A stretch of DNA of 38,780 nucleotides from the IMG/VR virus record IMGVR_UViG_3300030103_004972, positions 1 through 38,780 of that record; one strand, written 5' to 3'. The stretch comes from a virus. Position 1 is the stretch's first letter. Each line of letters begins with the position of its first letter. Below, piece after piece: positions 1-7,067 of the stretch. The position numbers and the translations under genes were made by a program. Below the pieces are notes generated by a model, which was not told where the DNA came from, made no database searches, and saw only the letters and a list, made by a program, of their open reading frames with translations.

Positions 1-218
1 TCAAGCTCATCGGCCAGATTGGCGCCAAATTCAACTTGCGGTGACAGCATTTCACCCTCACCGACAAGGATACTGCCGCTTTCCAAGGGCGTAATGGGAA
101 CATCTTCACCATTAAACTCGGCTAATCTGGGGTCTTCCAGTTCAATCGTCTTGGAGTCATCCATAATATCGACAGGTTCTTCCTGTGCAGGATAAATCCG
201 TTTTTCGATATCCGCCAT
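1..218 (-). CDS. Portal protein, N-terminal fragment (cut by window edge)
   Basis: The open frame starts with ATG at 218 and runs off the window with no stop, giving 72 residues. It begins MADIEKRIYPAQ and is acidic. It ends in FGANLADEL, which resembles the stretch just before the structured part of portal proteins in uncultured marine podovirus-like phages. That match is from memory of the family, and the portal core itself is not in the window. Position supports the call: TerL, one virion protein, then this gene, all on the minus strand, is a common packaging-module order. An AAGGG Shine-Dalgarno (SD) lies a few bases upstream. A portal forms the dodecameric DNA channel at the capsid vertex and docks the terminase. 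It could instead be another head protein with an acidic N-terminus. Confidence 0.55.
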   Translation of the reverse strand, partial: MADIEKRIYPAQEEPVDIMDDSKTIELEDPRLAEFNGEDVPITPLESGSILVGEGEMLSPQVEFGANLADEL

Positions 219-232
219 ACTACGCCCTTGTG

Positions 233-319
233 CTAATTCATTAATCTAAACAACAAACTACTGATCCAGTTACGCCATTGAACCGAGAAGCTCAAAACAG
301 TTTTTTCCATTCTACCCAT
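233..319 (-). CDS. Possible 28-aa coupled peptide
   Basis: This small frame encodes MGRMEKTVLSFSVQWRNWIS followed by SLLFRLMN. Its ATG overlaps the TAA of the upstream 539-aa gene as TAATG, an arrangement repeated at real gene junctions in this phage. It ends just before the ribosome site of the portal gene. The peptide is basic and amphipathic to hydrophobic, with no recognised family. No strong Shine-Dalgarno is visible, so translation would depend on coupling. It may be a chance frame filling the 100-bp gap. Confidence 0.25.
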   Translation of the reverse strand: MGRMEKTVLSFSVQWRNWISSLLFRLMN

Positions 320-1938
320 TAAATGTATCTTTCGCCACCAACAATCGCTTTGTCGACGATGCCGCCGTGAGCTTTTCCTTCCGCTTTTCGTTTGGCATCG
401 AGGCGTTTCCATGTGTTCCCCGGCGAACTCTCATCAATTATTTTTTGTACTTTCTCAGGGAGTGGGATAGCTTTAGTTTCCTCAACAGCTTTAGCCATAA
501 TAGTTTCAACATTTTCAAAAATATAGTCGTTCCTAGCGGTAGCCTCCGCTTCATTCAATGGCGGTTTTTCTGTAAGTTTTGGGTGCTCCCCTTCTGTAAT
601 TCGTTTCATGCCTTTTGAATTGGGAAACAGTATTCGATCATCTGGACCATATCTCCTTGAACGAACAATGGGGATGCCATCTATTTCAAAAAGCTCCACT
701 TTCCTTCCAACGCCTGACGGCGATTTTTCGCCTAAAGTAACTGTTCCAAGATAGCGGTCTGTTTCTTTAGCAAGATTTGCTATTCTTCTTCTTTCTGTTG
801 GCCCTTGCGTTGCCCAGTGGAGACTATAACGCTTTAATTTTTTAAGTGCCATTGAAGGGTTTTTTGTTTTATCCACAAGATAATCAAGCCTTGTGTCCCA
901 TAAGGCGCCCAAATCCTCTGCGCCGTGGAAACCCACAAGCTCATCAAGATCTGCTCCCAAGCTATGTGCTTCCTCTACCAAATCATCATAAATAGCCTTG
1001 CTTGAGCGCTGTTGTGGTTTCCCGTGTGCCCATAATTTGGAATCAACCATTAAATCATTCCATGTGCTTAAAGATGTAATTTCATTTGGCTCTAAACCAT
1101 ATTTCTCAAAATGAGGACGAGTGGCTATCATGATGTCGTCAACATGTGGATCATGCTCTCTTCCAAGGCTTCCTTGAAGAAATTTTCTTGTTTTCTCTAC
1201 CTGTTCCTTTTTAGCGCCCCAGTCTTTGTTCCAATAACTGTTTGGAGGAAATATTCCACCGCCTGATTTATCCGATAAATGAAGGTTTTTAAAAGTTGCA
1301 GTTCTTGAAGCGGCACCAGGAGGCACCATGTTCAAAAATGAAATTGCACTCTTTACCGCGACAGGAGCTTTAGTGGCAGCAGTACCGAGCTTCCATGCCG
1401 CACCAGGCACTGCCAATGTAGCGATACCAGCACCTCCAGTTTGAAGAACTTCCCTTCTTGTCATTCCCATGGCTTCATTGACCGCAGCATCAACCGTGGT
1501 TTGTGGCTTACTCTCAAAAATACTTTTTATTTTGGTGACGGCCAAGGGACCGTACTTCCTGATAAGGTCAATGGCCTGCTTGCCAATGACTCCAATGCCG
1601 GCAAGTTCGGTAAGCAGCTGGCTTCCATGGACTCCGCCTGCAACAGTTTCCCCGGGAACCATGGCTTCGCCTATGTTTTCCAGATAATCTTGTCTTGATT
1701 CACCATAACCTTTATATTCCGATTCGGGCGCCCAAAACTTAGGCCCCAAACCCATTCCACCAAGTCTAGGAGGTAATAAGCGTTCACCAAGAGCAGGAAT
1801 GTCTGCCATTCCGGTAAGGCTGGCGATGCCCTGCACCGGGCCACGGACTGTTGACCGCATGGCAATCGGCATATTTTCCCGATATGCCCTGGCTTCTTCC
1901 TGGGTTTGAAACGGCTGTATTGAAAATTCGCTTGGCAT
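319..1938 (-). CDS. Virion-associated protein, 539 aa, unknown function
   Basis: The start is taken as the ATG at 1938 because it forms TGATG with the terL stop; a TTG one codon earlier is also open. The N-terminus has STVRGPVQGIASLTG, resembling VQGPVRGAIEGLV near the start of the 1338-aa virion protein at 19672-23688, so the two may share an N-terminal element. Residues about 157-180 contain a twin-arginine-like stretch (MTRREVLQTGG, then a small-residue hydrophobic run), but it is internal rather than N-terminal. The C-terminal half is charged and helical, and the protein ends with HGGIVDK, a motif also found in other virion proteins here. Lying between TerL and portal suggests an internal or ejected head protein. 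No enzyme motif was recognised. Confidence 0.65.
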   Translation of the reverse strand: MPSEFSIQPFQTQEEARAYRENMPIAMRSTVRGPVQGIASLTGMADIPALGERLLPPRLGGMGLGPKFWAPESEYKGYGESRQDYLENIGEAMVPGETVAGGVHGSQLLTELAGIGVIGKQAIDLIRKYGPLAVTKIKSIFESKPQTTVDAAVNEAMGMTRREVLQTGGAGIATLAVPGAAWKLGTAATKAPVAVKSAISFLNMVPPGAASRTATFKNLHLSDKSGGGIFPPNSYWNKDWGAKKEQVEKTRKFLQGSLGREHDPHVDDIMIATRPHFEKYGLEPNEITSLSTWNDLMVDSKLWAHGKPQQRSSKAIYDDLVEEAHSLGADLDELVGFHGAEDLGALWDTRLDYLVDKTKNPSMALKKLKRYSLHWATQGPTERRRIANLAKETDRYLGTVTLGEKSPSGVGRKVELFEIDGIPIVRSRRYGPDDRILFPNSKGMKRITEGEHPKLTEKPPLNEAEATARNDYIFENVETIMAKAVEETKAIPLPEKVQKIIDESSPGNTWKRLDAKRKAEGKAHGGIVDKAIVGGERYI

Positions 1939-3461
1939 CAATAATAAACATGCCTTTTGGGCACGCTCTCCTCATCTTCCTCATCAGAGTATAACCGAAC
2001 AAAGTTGCCTTGGCGAAATCTCATCACCGCCTGGGTCATGGAATCCACATAATCATCGTTCTCCCCGAACGGAAAGGCCGCACATTCCTCGATCACATCC
2101 TCGGCAAAGCGTTTCTTCGGCGCCCACACCATCCCCGCCTCAAACACGGGACTCACGGCATGCACCCGGGTCACTTTGTCATTACCCCTCGAAGGCCGGT
2201 AGTTGACTACCGGGATGCCCATATTCCTCAATTCCTGAGTCAAAGGCATACCTGATGCCTGGGACTCCACCAATACCATCTCCGGTTCCCAATACTTATA
2301 TTCATCGCTCGCCATCGACTTCAGCACCGGGAAATCCCAGCGCCCACGCTTGGCATCGAGGAGAATAATCGCATCACCACTGTCCTCATTCGGGCGAAAA
2401 ATGCCCCAGGTGGTAATCGCCGAATAATCGGCAGTCTCACTGCGCGAGAACGCAGTATCATAACTCTGAATAATATACTCAACAGGTGGGATCTTATCGC
2501 CCTCCCACAACTGCCACCAGTCGCGCTTAATAATCGCACCTTCCTCGGAAGTCGGGTTCTGCATATACTGCGCATTCCACTTCGCCACCGGCAGTGACGC
2601 CTTAACACTCTCCAATTCCTTGAGACTCCAATAGCCCGGCCACAAAGCATTACCGGTATCCTCAAAAATGGCCGGCAGTTCCACCACCTGCCACTGATCA
2701 GCATGCGCTTCCGTCTGCCGCTTCAGCAGTTTCGAGGTCAAATCAAGTGTCGACCAACGAGTCATGACAATCACAATCGAGCCGCCCGGCTGCAACCGTT
2801 GCCTGGGTCCGGAGGTATACCATTCATAAGCACTCTCCAAAGCCGAGGGTGAGAGCGCGTCCTGTTCCGAGTGCGGATCGTCAATGATCAGCAAATCGGC
2901 GCCCCTTCCGGTAATGGCGCCGCCCACTCCAGCAGCGAAATACTCACCGTTGCGGTTGGTTTCCCAACGCCCGGCGCTTTTCGAGTCGGCACTGAGTGTG
3001 ACTTTGGGAAAAACGGCCTTATACTCCTCGGAATCCATAAGATTCCTTACTTTGCGCCCAAAGCGCACGGACAGCTCCGAGGTATGCGTGGTCTGCATTA
3101 TCTTCATGTTCGGGCGGAGTCCCATCATCCATGAGGGGAAATAAACGGAGGCGAACTCGGATTTGGTGTGTCTGGGCGGCATGTTGATGATGAGGCGCTT
3201 GGTGTCGCCATGGGCGATTTCATCGAGCTTCTCGGCAAAGATTCGGTGGTGTTCGCCTTCGATGAACTCAGGCCAGATATAACGGATGTAATCCAGGAAG
3301 GATCTCTGGATGACTTCCTGGGTATCAAAGTTCTCCAAGCGATTTTGCAGCAACAGGATCTCGCGCATGGTATCGATTGGAACATGTCCTAAATCGGCAG
3401 GCATAGGAGTCACTATAGTTTCAAATGTTTTTTTGGGCAAATTATTTGTGTTGAACGTCAT
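1938..3461 (-). CDS. terL: Terminase large subunit (ATPase-nuclease)
   Basis: This 507-aa protein has the standard TerL architecture. The ATPase half shows a Walker A-like MPPRHTKS (residues 94-101), Walker B LLIIDDP (190-196) and a TRWS coupling motif (234-237). The RNase H-fold nuclease half shows its acidic residues at YDTAFSR (D335), VESQASG (E399) and ENDDYVDS (D470/D473). It drives ATP-dependent DNA translocation into the procapsid through the portal and cuts the concatemer. The length is normal for the family. The start follows an AAAGGA ribosome site, and the stop overlaps the next gene as TGATG. Its partner TerS (8706-9293) is 5 kb upstream on the same strand, separated by an oppositely oriented island. 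Confidence 0.96.
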   Translation of the reverse strand: MTFNTNNLPKKTFETIVTPMPADLGHVPIDTMREILLLQNRLENFDTQEVIQRSFLDYIRYIWPEFIEGEHHRIFAEKLDEIAHGDTKRLIINMPPRHTKSEFASVYFPSWMMGLRPNMKIMQTTHTSELSVRFGRKVRNLMDSEEYKAVFPKVTLSADSKSAGRWETNRNGEYFAAGVGGAITGRGADLLIIDDPHSEQDALSPSALESAYEWYTSGPRQRLQPGGSIVIVMTRWSTLDLTSKLLKRQTEAHADQWQVVELPAIFEDTGNALWPGYWSLKELESVKASLPVAKWNAQYMQNPTSEEGAIIKRDWWQLWEGDKIPPVEYIIQSYDTAFSRSETADYSAITTWGIFRPNEDSGDAIILLDAKRGRWDFPVLKSMASDEYKYWEPEMVLVESQASGMPLTQELRNMGIPVVNYRPSRGNDKVTRVHAVSPVFEAGMVWAPKKRFAEDVIEECAAFPFGENDDYVDSMTQAVMRFRQGNFVRLYSDEEDEESVPKRHVYY

Positions 3462-3558
3462 TATACTATCCTTTCAGTAGGAGTCCCAAATAGCATAGGG
3501 GGGGGTTGGGGTCGCGAATAAAAAAATCTGAGATTTTCGACCTCAGAATAAAAAGAAT

Positions 3559-3587
3559 CCGCACGTTGAATGAACATCAACGCGCGG
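3559..3587 (-). terminator. Rho-independent terminator after ardC-like gene
   Basis: CCGCACGTTGA pairs with TCAACGCGCGG, a 10-bp stem with one A-C mismatch and a 7-nt loop. Read on the minus strand the stem is followed by ATTCTTTTTATT, a convincing T-tract. It sits 19 bases past the ArdC stop and would insulate ArdC from terL. Confidence 0.75.
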
Positions 3588-3605
3588 TTTCTTGGGGCTG
3601 AATGA

Positions 3606-4541
3606 CTAGGCTGTATTGTCAGAGATATACTCCATCGCTTGCTGGGCTAAATGACTGGCCTCGAATAAACTTTGAGAATCGCTTTCCAATGCTTTGATCC
3701 AGCCGTCGATGTAGCTGGCATGGTTCTCAGTTTTGCCACTAATACCATACTTATGGCCTAGCATGACCGAGCCGATCTCAGCTATTAACTCTTCAAAGGC
3801 GTATGACCTAGATCCAAAGTATTCAAACTTGACAATACCGGGCCGGTTGTTTCTGGACTCGGCACCGGTCCAATGCACCAATTCATGCAGCGCTGTCGCC
3901 GTGTAGCCGCTGGGTTTTTTGAACATGGAATAGTTGGGTAGATGGATCATATCTTTGCTCGGTGAATAGTACGCTTTACTCTCGGTAGTATGCTTAACAT
4001 CTACATCTAGGTTAGTGTAGACACTATCCACCCATTGAACGCCAGCATCGGACTGCATAAGCAGCTCCCGAGCTATCGCAGCCTCTATTCTTTTTTGCTC
4101 GGCCTTGGGTAACTGTACATTTTCAGTTTGCTCAATATTGAATATTGGATATTCATTCAGATAACCCACATAGATTTTAACCGGCTTACCGTTGTCGTCG
4201 GTAACAACGCGGCCGTCGTCGTCCTTTTTGTTAAACTCTATAGTTTTAACAAAAACAACGCGAGTAGCCTTTGAGCCTTTGATAACGCTACCTTTGTTTT
4301 TTCTGACATTGTCAAAAGTTAGCCATTGATCGGACTGCCAGCCATTTTTTTCTTTGGCATAAGCAAGTATTGAGATATTGATGCCTTGGTAACTATGGCC
4401 GCTGTAGGCATTGTGATCACCTAAAGACTGGCCAGCGGTCCATGGTCTATTCCATGGATTAACGCCGTCCTTTAATAACTCAAGTATCTCTGATACAACG
4501 CGGTCCCGTATTTTTTTATTTTTTTCTTTTGATTGTTTCAT
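3606..4541 (-). CDS. ArdC-like anti-restriction protein with zincin domain
   Basis: At 311 aa this matches the two-part ArdC family. The N-terminal ssDNA-binding domain (about 1-135) has the typical NPWNRPW, SYQGINIS, WLTFDNVRK and KGSKATRVVF segments. The C-terminal zinc metallopeptidase domain has HELVH (H219-H223) and the downstream FEELIAEIG (250-257) supplying the third metal ligand. Plasmid ArdC proteins protect incoming DNA from host restriction; in a phage an early protective role is likely. The gene has its own terminator and lies at the head of a divergent region facing the plus-strand accessory island. A GGAGAG ribosome site precedes the ATG. The family call is firm; the protective role here is inferred. 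Confidence 0.88.
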   Translation of the reverse strand: MKQSKEKNKKIRDRVVSEILELLKDGVNPWNRPWTAGQSLGDHNAYSGHSYQGINISILAYAKEKNGWQSDQWLTFDNVRKNKGSVIKGSKATRVVFVKTIEFNKKDDDGRVVTDDNGKPVKIYVGYLNEYPIFNIEQTENVQLPKAEQKRIEAAIARELLMQSDAGVQWVDSVYTNLDVDVKHTTESKAYYSPSKDMIHLPNYSMFKKPSGYTATALHELVHWTGAESRNNRPGIVKFEYFGSRSYAFEELIAEIGSVMLGHKYGISGKTENHASYIDGWIKALESDSQSLFEASHLAQQAMEYISDNTA

Positions 4542-4601
4542 AATCGCTCTCCATTTAGTTTGTATCTATCATTTTACACGATAAGTAAACTATTTAATAC
4601 A

Positions 4602-4619
4602 ACTATCTACTCAGATAGT
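4602..4619. promoter_or_regulatory. Inverted repeat in the ardC/island divergent region
   Basis: ACTATCT and AGATAGT form a perfect 7-bp inverted repeat with a 4-base ACTC spacer. It sits 61 bases upstream of the ArdC start and is not followed by a T-run on either strand, so an operator is more likely than a terminator. Just beside it, 4587-4598 on the opposite strand reads TTAAATAGTTTA, resembling the sequence at the palindrome near the HTH gene (12805-12815). Apart from this, 4542-4819 holds a repeat doublet and a promoter but no gene. Confidence 0.4.
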
Positions 4620-4676
4620 GAGTTTATTTTCACAGCCGCACAACAGCGCAATCACATGGTCCCTTTACTTTCAATA

Positions 4677-4692
4677 GACCGCAGACCGCAGA
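4677..4692 (+). repeat. Overlapping doublet of GACCGCAGA repeats
   Basis: Two copies of GACCGCAGA overlap by two bases (4677-4685 and 4684-4692), with a weaker GCGCAGATC at 4714-4722. The same core (CCGCAGAT) recurs five times at 5827-6030. All copies are in the same orientation and outside genes. This is a likely protein-binding repeat. Confidence 0.5.
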
Positions 4693-4778
4693 CGCCTGAA
4701 GATTATACCAGGGGCGCAGATCGGGGCCGGTTCACCAGGCCGCCAGCTGCAAATAGTAGTATACGCATCGTGTAAAAA

Positions 4779-4787
4779 TGTTATAAT
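4779..4787 (+). promoter_or_regulatory. Extended -10 promoter for the accessory island
   Basis: TGTTATAAT is a perfect TATAAT box with the TGn extension and no good -35. It is followed by ACAAGGGTA. The promoter of the C5 methyltransferase gene (18315-18323) is nearly the same through TGnTATAATA and AAGGGT, suggesting co-regulated early promoters. The first gene starts 33 bases downstream. Confidence 0.6.
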
Positions 4788-4819
4788 ACAAGGGTATTTA
4801 AAATTAATTGGAGGACGAA

Positions 4820-5458
4820 ATGCATACTCATTTTAATCTAAAAAGCGGCAATAAAAAATTGGGATTAATACCAGTCAGCACAACCGAGCGCACCAGCTGC
4901 CCACCCAGCTGCCCTTTAAATGATGGATCATGTTATGCCATTAGTGGTTATTTTATTAATCACCATTGGAAACAAGTTACCAACAAAACAAGGGGCAACA
5001 ACTACGGGGATTTTTTAGCCTGTATTAATACACTAAAGCCGGAAACATTCTGGCGACACAACCAGGCTGGCGATTTAGCCGGAAGTGGCGAGACTATAAA
5101 CTTCAACAAGTTAAAAGAACTAGTGGATGCCAATAAGGGAAGGCGCGGGTATACCTACACCCATAAACACAAAAACACGGGCAACTATAAAAAGATTAAA
5201 TATGCCAATGACAACGGTTTTACCGTCAACTTATCAGCTGATTCAATAAAGGAGGCCGATAGACTGTTGGCCCTGGAAATTGCCCCCGTTGTCGTTATAT
5301 TGCCCAGCACCGAGAACTATAACCATACAATTACCACGCCGGCGGGTAACCTGGTCAACATATGCCCCGCTACTTACAACGATAAAATCACCTGTAAAAA
5401 TTGCCAGTTGTGCCAGGTCCGGAACCGGCCCAACATTGTGGGCTTTCCATTACACTAA
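4820..5458 (+). CDS. Cys-rich phage protein, DUF7227-like
   Basis: The start is set at the ATG at 4820 because GGAGGA lies immediately upstream; the in-frame TTG at 4808 would place the ribosome site inside the gene. This gives 212 aa. The N-terminus has LKSGNKKLG, then cysteines C27, C31 and C38 in a CPPSCPL...SCYA pattern. The middle has WRHNQAGDL and GYTYTHKH, and the C-terminus has CPATYNDKITCKNCQLC and ends VGFPLH. This pattern resembles a family of uncharacterised phage and plasmid proteins I recall as DUF7227. The two cysteine clusters suggest metal or Fe-S binding. Function is unknown. It leads the plus-strand accessory operon, and its stop overlaps the next start as TAATG. Confidence 0.65.
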   Translation: MHTHFNLKSGNKKLGLIPVSTTERTSCPPSCPLNDGSCYAISGYFINHHWKQVTNKTRGNNYGDFLACINTLKPETFWRHNQAGDLAGSGETINFNKLKELVDANKGRRGYTYTHKHKNTGNYKKIKYANDNGFTVNLSADSIKEADRLLALEIAPVVVILPSTENYNHTITTPAGNLVNICPATYNDKITCKNCQLCQVRNRPNIVGFPLH

Positions 5459-5658
5459 TGAAAACCCTGGGCAAAAATAAGTTATTGTCTATAACTGAAA
5501 AAAACATAGATAAAGTTTTTGACTACGTTCTTGATCAAATGGAAGAGAACAACGGCCGAGGAGAGTTTGACCATTTAACGCCATTATCTAGTGCCATTGA
5601 AAGAACAATAGAATCATTTGAAGAAGAACACTTCAACGATTTAGATTATATCCCATGA
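5458..5658 (+). CDS. Small acidic protein, 66 aa
   Basis: The start ATG at 5458 shares a base with the upstream TAA (TAATG), so translation is probably coupled. The product is acidic, rich in Glu and Asp, and probably helical (LLSITEKNIDKVFDYVLDQM). The first 14 bases, ATGAAAACCCTGGG, are identical to the start of the next gene at 5655. No family was recognised. Similar short acidic helical proteins are common in early phage operons, but no role is evident. Confidence 0.6.
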   Translation: MKTLGKNKLLSITEKNIDKVFDYVLDQMEENNGRGEFDHLTPLSSAIERTIESFEEEHFNDLDYIP

Positions 5659-5813
5659 AAACCCTGGGTATTTTAACAGCTCTGGCCGGCGTCTATGTCC
5701 TGGCGTCGGCCTTCCTGCTGTTCTTTCCTTATGACCGGGTGCTCGGGTCCTTCTATGCGGCCATGTCCCTGGTTATGGTCTGGGCTGGCCTGCTAATGAC
5801 CAGGGTAAAATGA
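5655..5813 (+). CDS. Small two-helix membrane protein, 52 aa
   Basis: ATG at 5655 overlaps the previous stop as ATGA. The product MKTLGILTALAGVYVLASAF has a first hydrophobic segment (about 4-25), a short polar FPYDRVLG turn, and a second segment (about 31-49) ending in TRVK. It is a likely inner-membrane hairpin protein. It is the last gene before the repeat region at 5827-6030. No family was recognised; superinfection exclusion or a membrane accessory role would be guesses. Confidence 0.6.
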   Translation: MKTLGILTALAGVYVLASAFLLFFPYDRVLGSFYAAMSLVMVWAGLLMTRVK

Positions 5814-5826
5814 TTATTTCAGCAGC

Positions 5827-6030
5827 CCGCAGATTGACAGAGCGCAGACCGCAGATTACACTACACTTCTCCCAAAGGATAATTCGTATTTTGTCCTATG
5901 AGCTCGCCGGGTTCGTTTCGTTCTCCAAACAAAACCTGAACCTGGCGAGTGAATGCACCAGAAATTCCAAGCGACAGGCCGCAGATTAACTATTCAACAG
6001 ACCGCAGATTGATTGATGCAGACCGCAGAT
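5827..6030 (+). repeat. Iteron-like CCGCAGAT(T) array, candidate origin or operator
   Basis: Five direct copies of CCGCAGAT(T) start at 5827, 5849, 5979, 6002 and 6023. Spacings within the two groups are 22, 23 and 21 bases, close to two helical turns, so bound proteins would line up on one DNA face. The groups flank a 12-bp hairpin (5903-5949). Consensus context is GRCCGCAGATTRA. The region 5814-6250 has no convincing gene. Phased direct repeats plus a hairpin fit a replication origin or a multi-site operator; sequence alone cannot separate these. Confidence 0.65.
5903..5949. other. 12-bp stem hairpin between iteron groups
   Basis: CTCGCCGGGTTC (5903-5914) pairs with GAACCTGGCGAG (5938-5949), with one G-T wobble. 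The 23-base loop holds a nested GTTT/AAAC pair. There is no T-run after it, so it is unlikely to be a terminator. It could be an extruded cruciform in an origin, or part of a structured RNA. Confidence 0.6.
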
Positions 6031-6088
6031 GCAATCCGCTGCTCTCAGCTGTCCGAACTGACATCCCCCCCCGGTTTGAAATGAAAAA

Positions 6089-6110
6089 GGAGAGGGGGAG
6101 GGGGGTTGGG
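6089..6110 (+). other. G-rich tract with quadruplex potential
   Basis: The tract reads GGAGAGGGGGAGGGGGGTTG then GG, enough G-runs for a G-quadruplex, with a run of eight C at 6065-6072 nearby. A related G8-TT-GGGG tract occurs at 3498-3511 upstream of terL. Confidence 0.4.
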
Positions 6111-6168
6111 TCATTTCCAAATCGAAAATATACAGTTACAGATTCTTTTCTAAACCTGTATAAACTGC

Positions 6169-6197
6169 TTGTAATAAAGGGATAGAGGTGAGATAAT
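6169..6197 (+). promoter_or_regulatory. Promoter for the second half of the island
   Basis: TTGTAA (6169-6174), a 17-base spacer and GATAAT (6192-6197) with an upstream TG extension make a credible sigma-70-type promoter. It lies 54 bases before the start of the next gene, whose ribosome site TTGGAGGACGA is identical to the one before 4820. Confidence 0.55.
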
Positions 6198-6250
6198 ACA
6201 CTCATGGTAAAAAACATTTTATTATTTAGTAACTTAATTTGGAGGACGAT

Positions 6251-6583
6251 ATGAGCACCAACTACAAACCATTGAAAGACCTTTCATATAAAAAGGTTAA
6301 GAAACTATGCTCGGAAATAGCGTTTGTTAAGACTTCAAGCGCAAGCAACAAGCGGGGAGAAGTCATGCAACTGGGTGAAGACTATATGCACTTCTACGAA
6401 TACGATAACAAAATAACCGAGTTCACCAGGTATGGAGAAAATCGAGTGGGTGATATGATTTCCTTAATCCAGTTTCGTTTGGCAACTCCTATCTATGACG
6501 AATACTCACCTGAGTTTGAACAAATGCATCTGGAGAACCTTACCGAAGAAGAAAGAAAAGAATTTCTGGGAGAAGCATCATGA
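6251..6583 (+). CDS. Hypothetical protein, 110 aa
   Basis: The ATG at 6251 is preferred over an in-frame TTG at 6239 because GGAGGA lies between them. The product is soluble and mixed-charge: a basic N-terminus (YKKVKKLCSEIAF) and an acidic C-terminus (NLTEEERKEFLGEAS). The segment GEDYMHFYEYDNKITEFTRY looks like a beta sheet. No family was recognised. It heads a chain of overlapping small genes through 8477, so it is probably co-expressed early. Confidence 0.65.
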   Translation: MSTNYKPLKDLSYKKVKKLCSEIAFVKTSSASNKRGEVMQLGEDYMHFYEYDNKITEFTRYGENRVGDMISLIQFRLATPIYDEYSPEFEQMHLENLTEEERKEFLGEAS

Positions 6584-6756
6584 TTGAACCAAACAAAACA
6601 CTATGTTGCAATGAGTGTGGCAACGACAACATCGAATTTCAAGTATGGGCAGATGAAAACAACAACGTATTAAATAGTGCCTCGCTATCTAAAGATGTTT
6701 GGTGTAATGACTGCGAGTGTGAAACAAGACCAGTTTCAAAAGGAGAACCATCATGA
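6580..6756 (+). CDS. Small zinc-ribbon protein, 58 aa
   Basis: Starts at an ATGA overlap with the upstream stop and ends at an ATGA overlap with the next gene. The product has two Cys pairs, LCCNECG (C9/C10, C13) and WCNDCEC (C42, C45, C47), about 30 residues apart, typical of a zinc ribbon. Nothing else is recognisable. Candidate roles are nucleic-acid or protein binding. Both coupled junctions support a real gene. Confidence 0.6.
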   Translation: MIEPNKTLCCNECGNDNIEFQVWADENNNVLNSASLSKDVWCNDCECETRPVSKGEPS

Positions 6757-7067
6757 TTGAAATTAAAATTCACCAAATCACAGTAATGAAAGCCATTGAG
6801 GCGTATGTGAAAAAACAGCATGGTCTTAATGTCAACCTTGATGTCTGGTCAGACGGCTGCTCAATATCAGAGGGATCGGTCCTGATTGACTACAAAAAAC
6901 TAGACCCGGTCTATAAAAAATACAAGAACGGACGCATAATCAAGGGCGAATACGGACATCCAGTCATTGACCATAAAAAATCCAAACTTGTAGACAAGTG
7001 GATAGAGTTTGATGGGTCTTGCGAGATTACTTTTCACTTAGAAGAACAGGAGAATCCTGATGAGTGA
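6753..7067 (+). CDS. Hypothetical protein, 104 aa
   Basis: The ATG follows AAGGAG and overlaps the upstream stop. The product starts MIEIKIHQITVMKAIEAYVK and contains LNVNLDVWSDGCSISEG, a lysine-rich middle and an acidic tail (HLEEQENPDE). It is predicted soluble alpha/beta. No family was recognised. The stop overlaps the next start by 8 bases. Confidence 0.6.
   Translation: MIEIKIHQITVMKAIEAYVKKQHGLNVNLDVWSDGCSISEGSVLIDYKKLDPVYKKYKNGRIIKGEYGHPVIDHKKSKLVDKWIEFDGSCEITFHLEEQENPDE

Noticed and set aside
4533-4775. An 80-aa plus-strand frame in the ArdC divergent region
   Set aside because: It overlaps the ArdC start, lacks a ribosome site and covers the regulatory repeats.
5903-5949. A tRNA, because GGGTTCG resembles a T-loop
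   Set aside because: No cloverleaf: the arms form one long hairpin, with no anticodon or acceptor stem.
5949-6185. A 78-aa plus-strand frame over the iteron region
   Set aside because: It runs through repeats and the G-tract, has no ribosome site, and its composition reflects the repeats.
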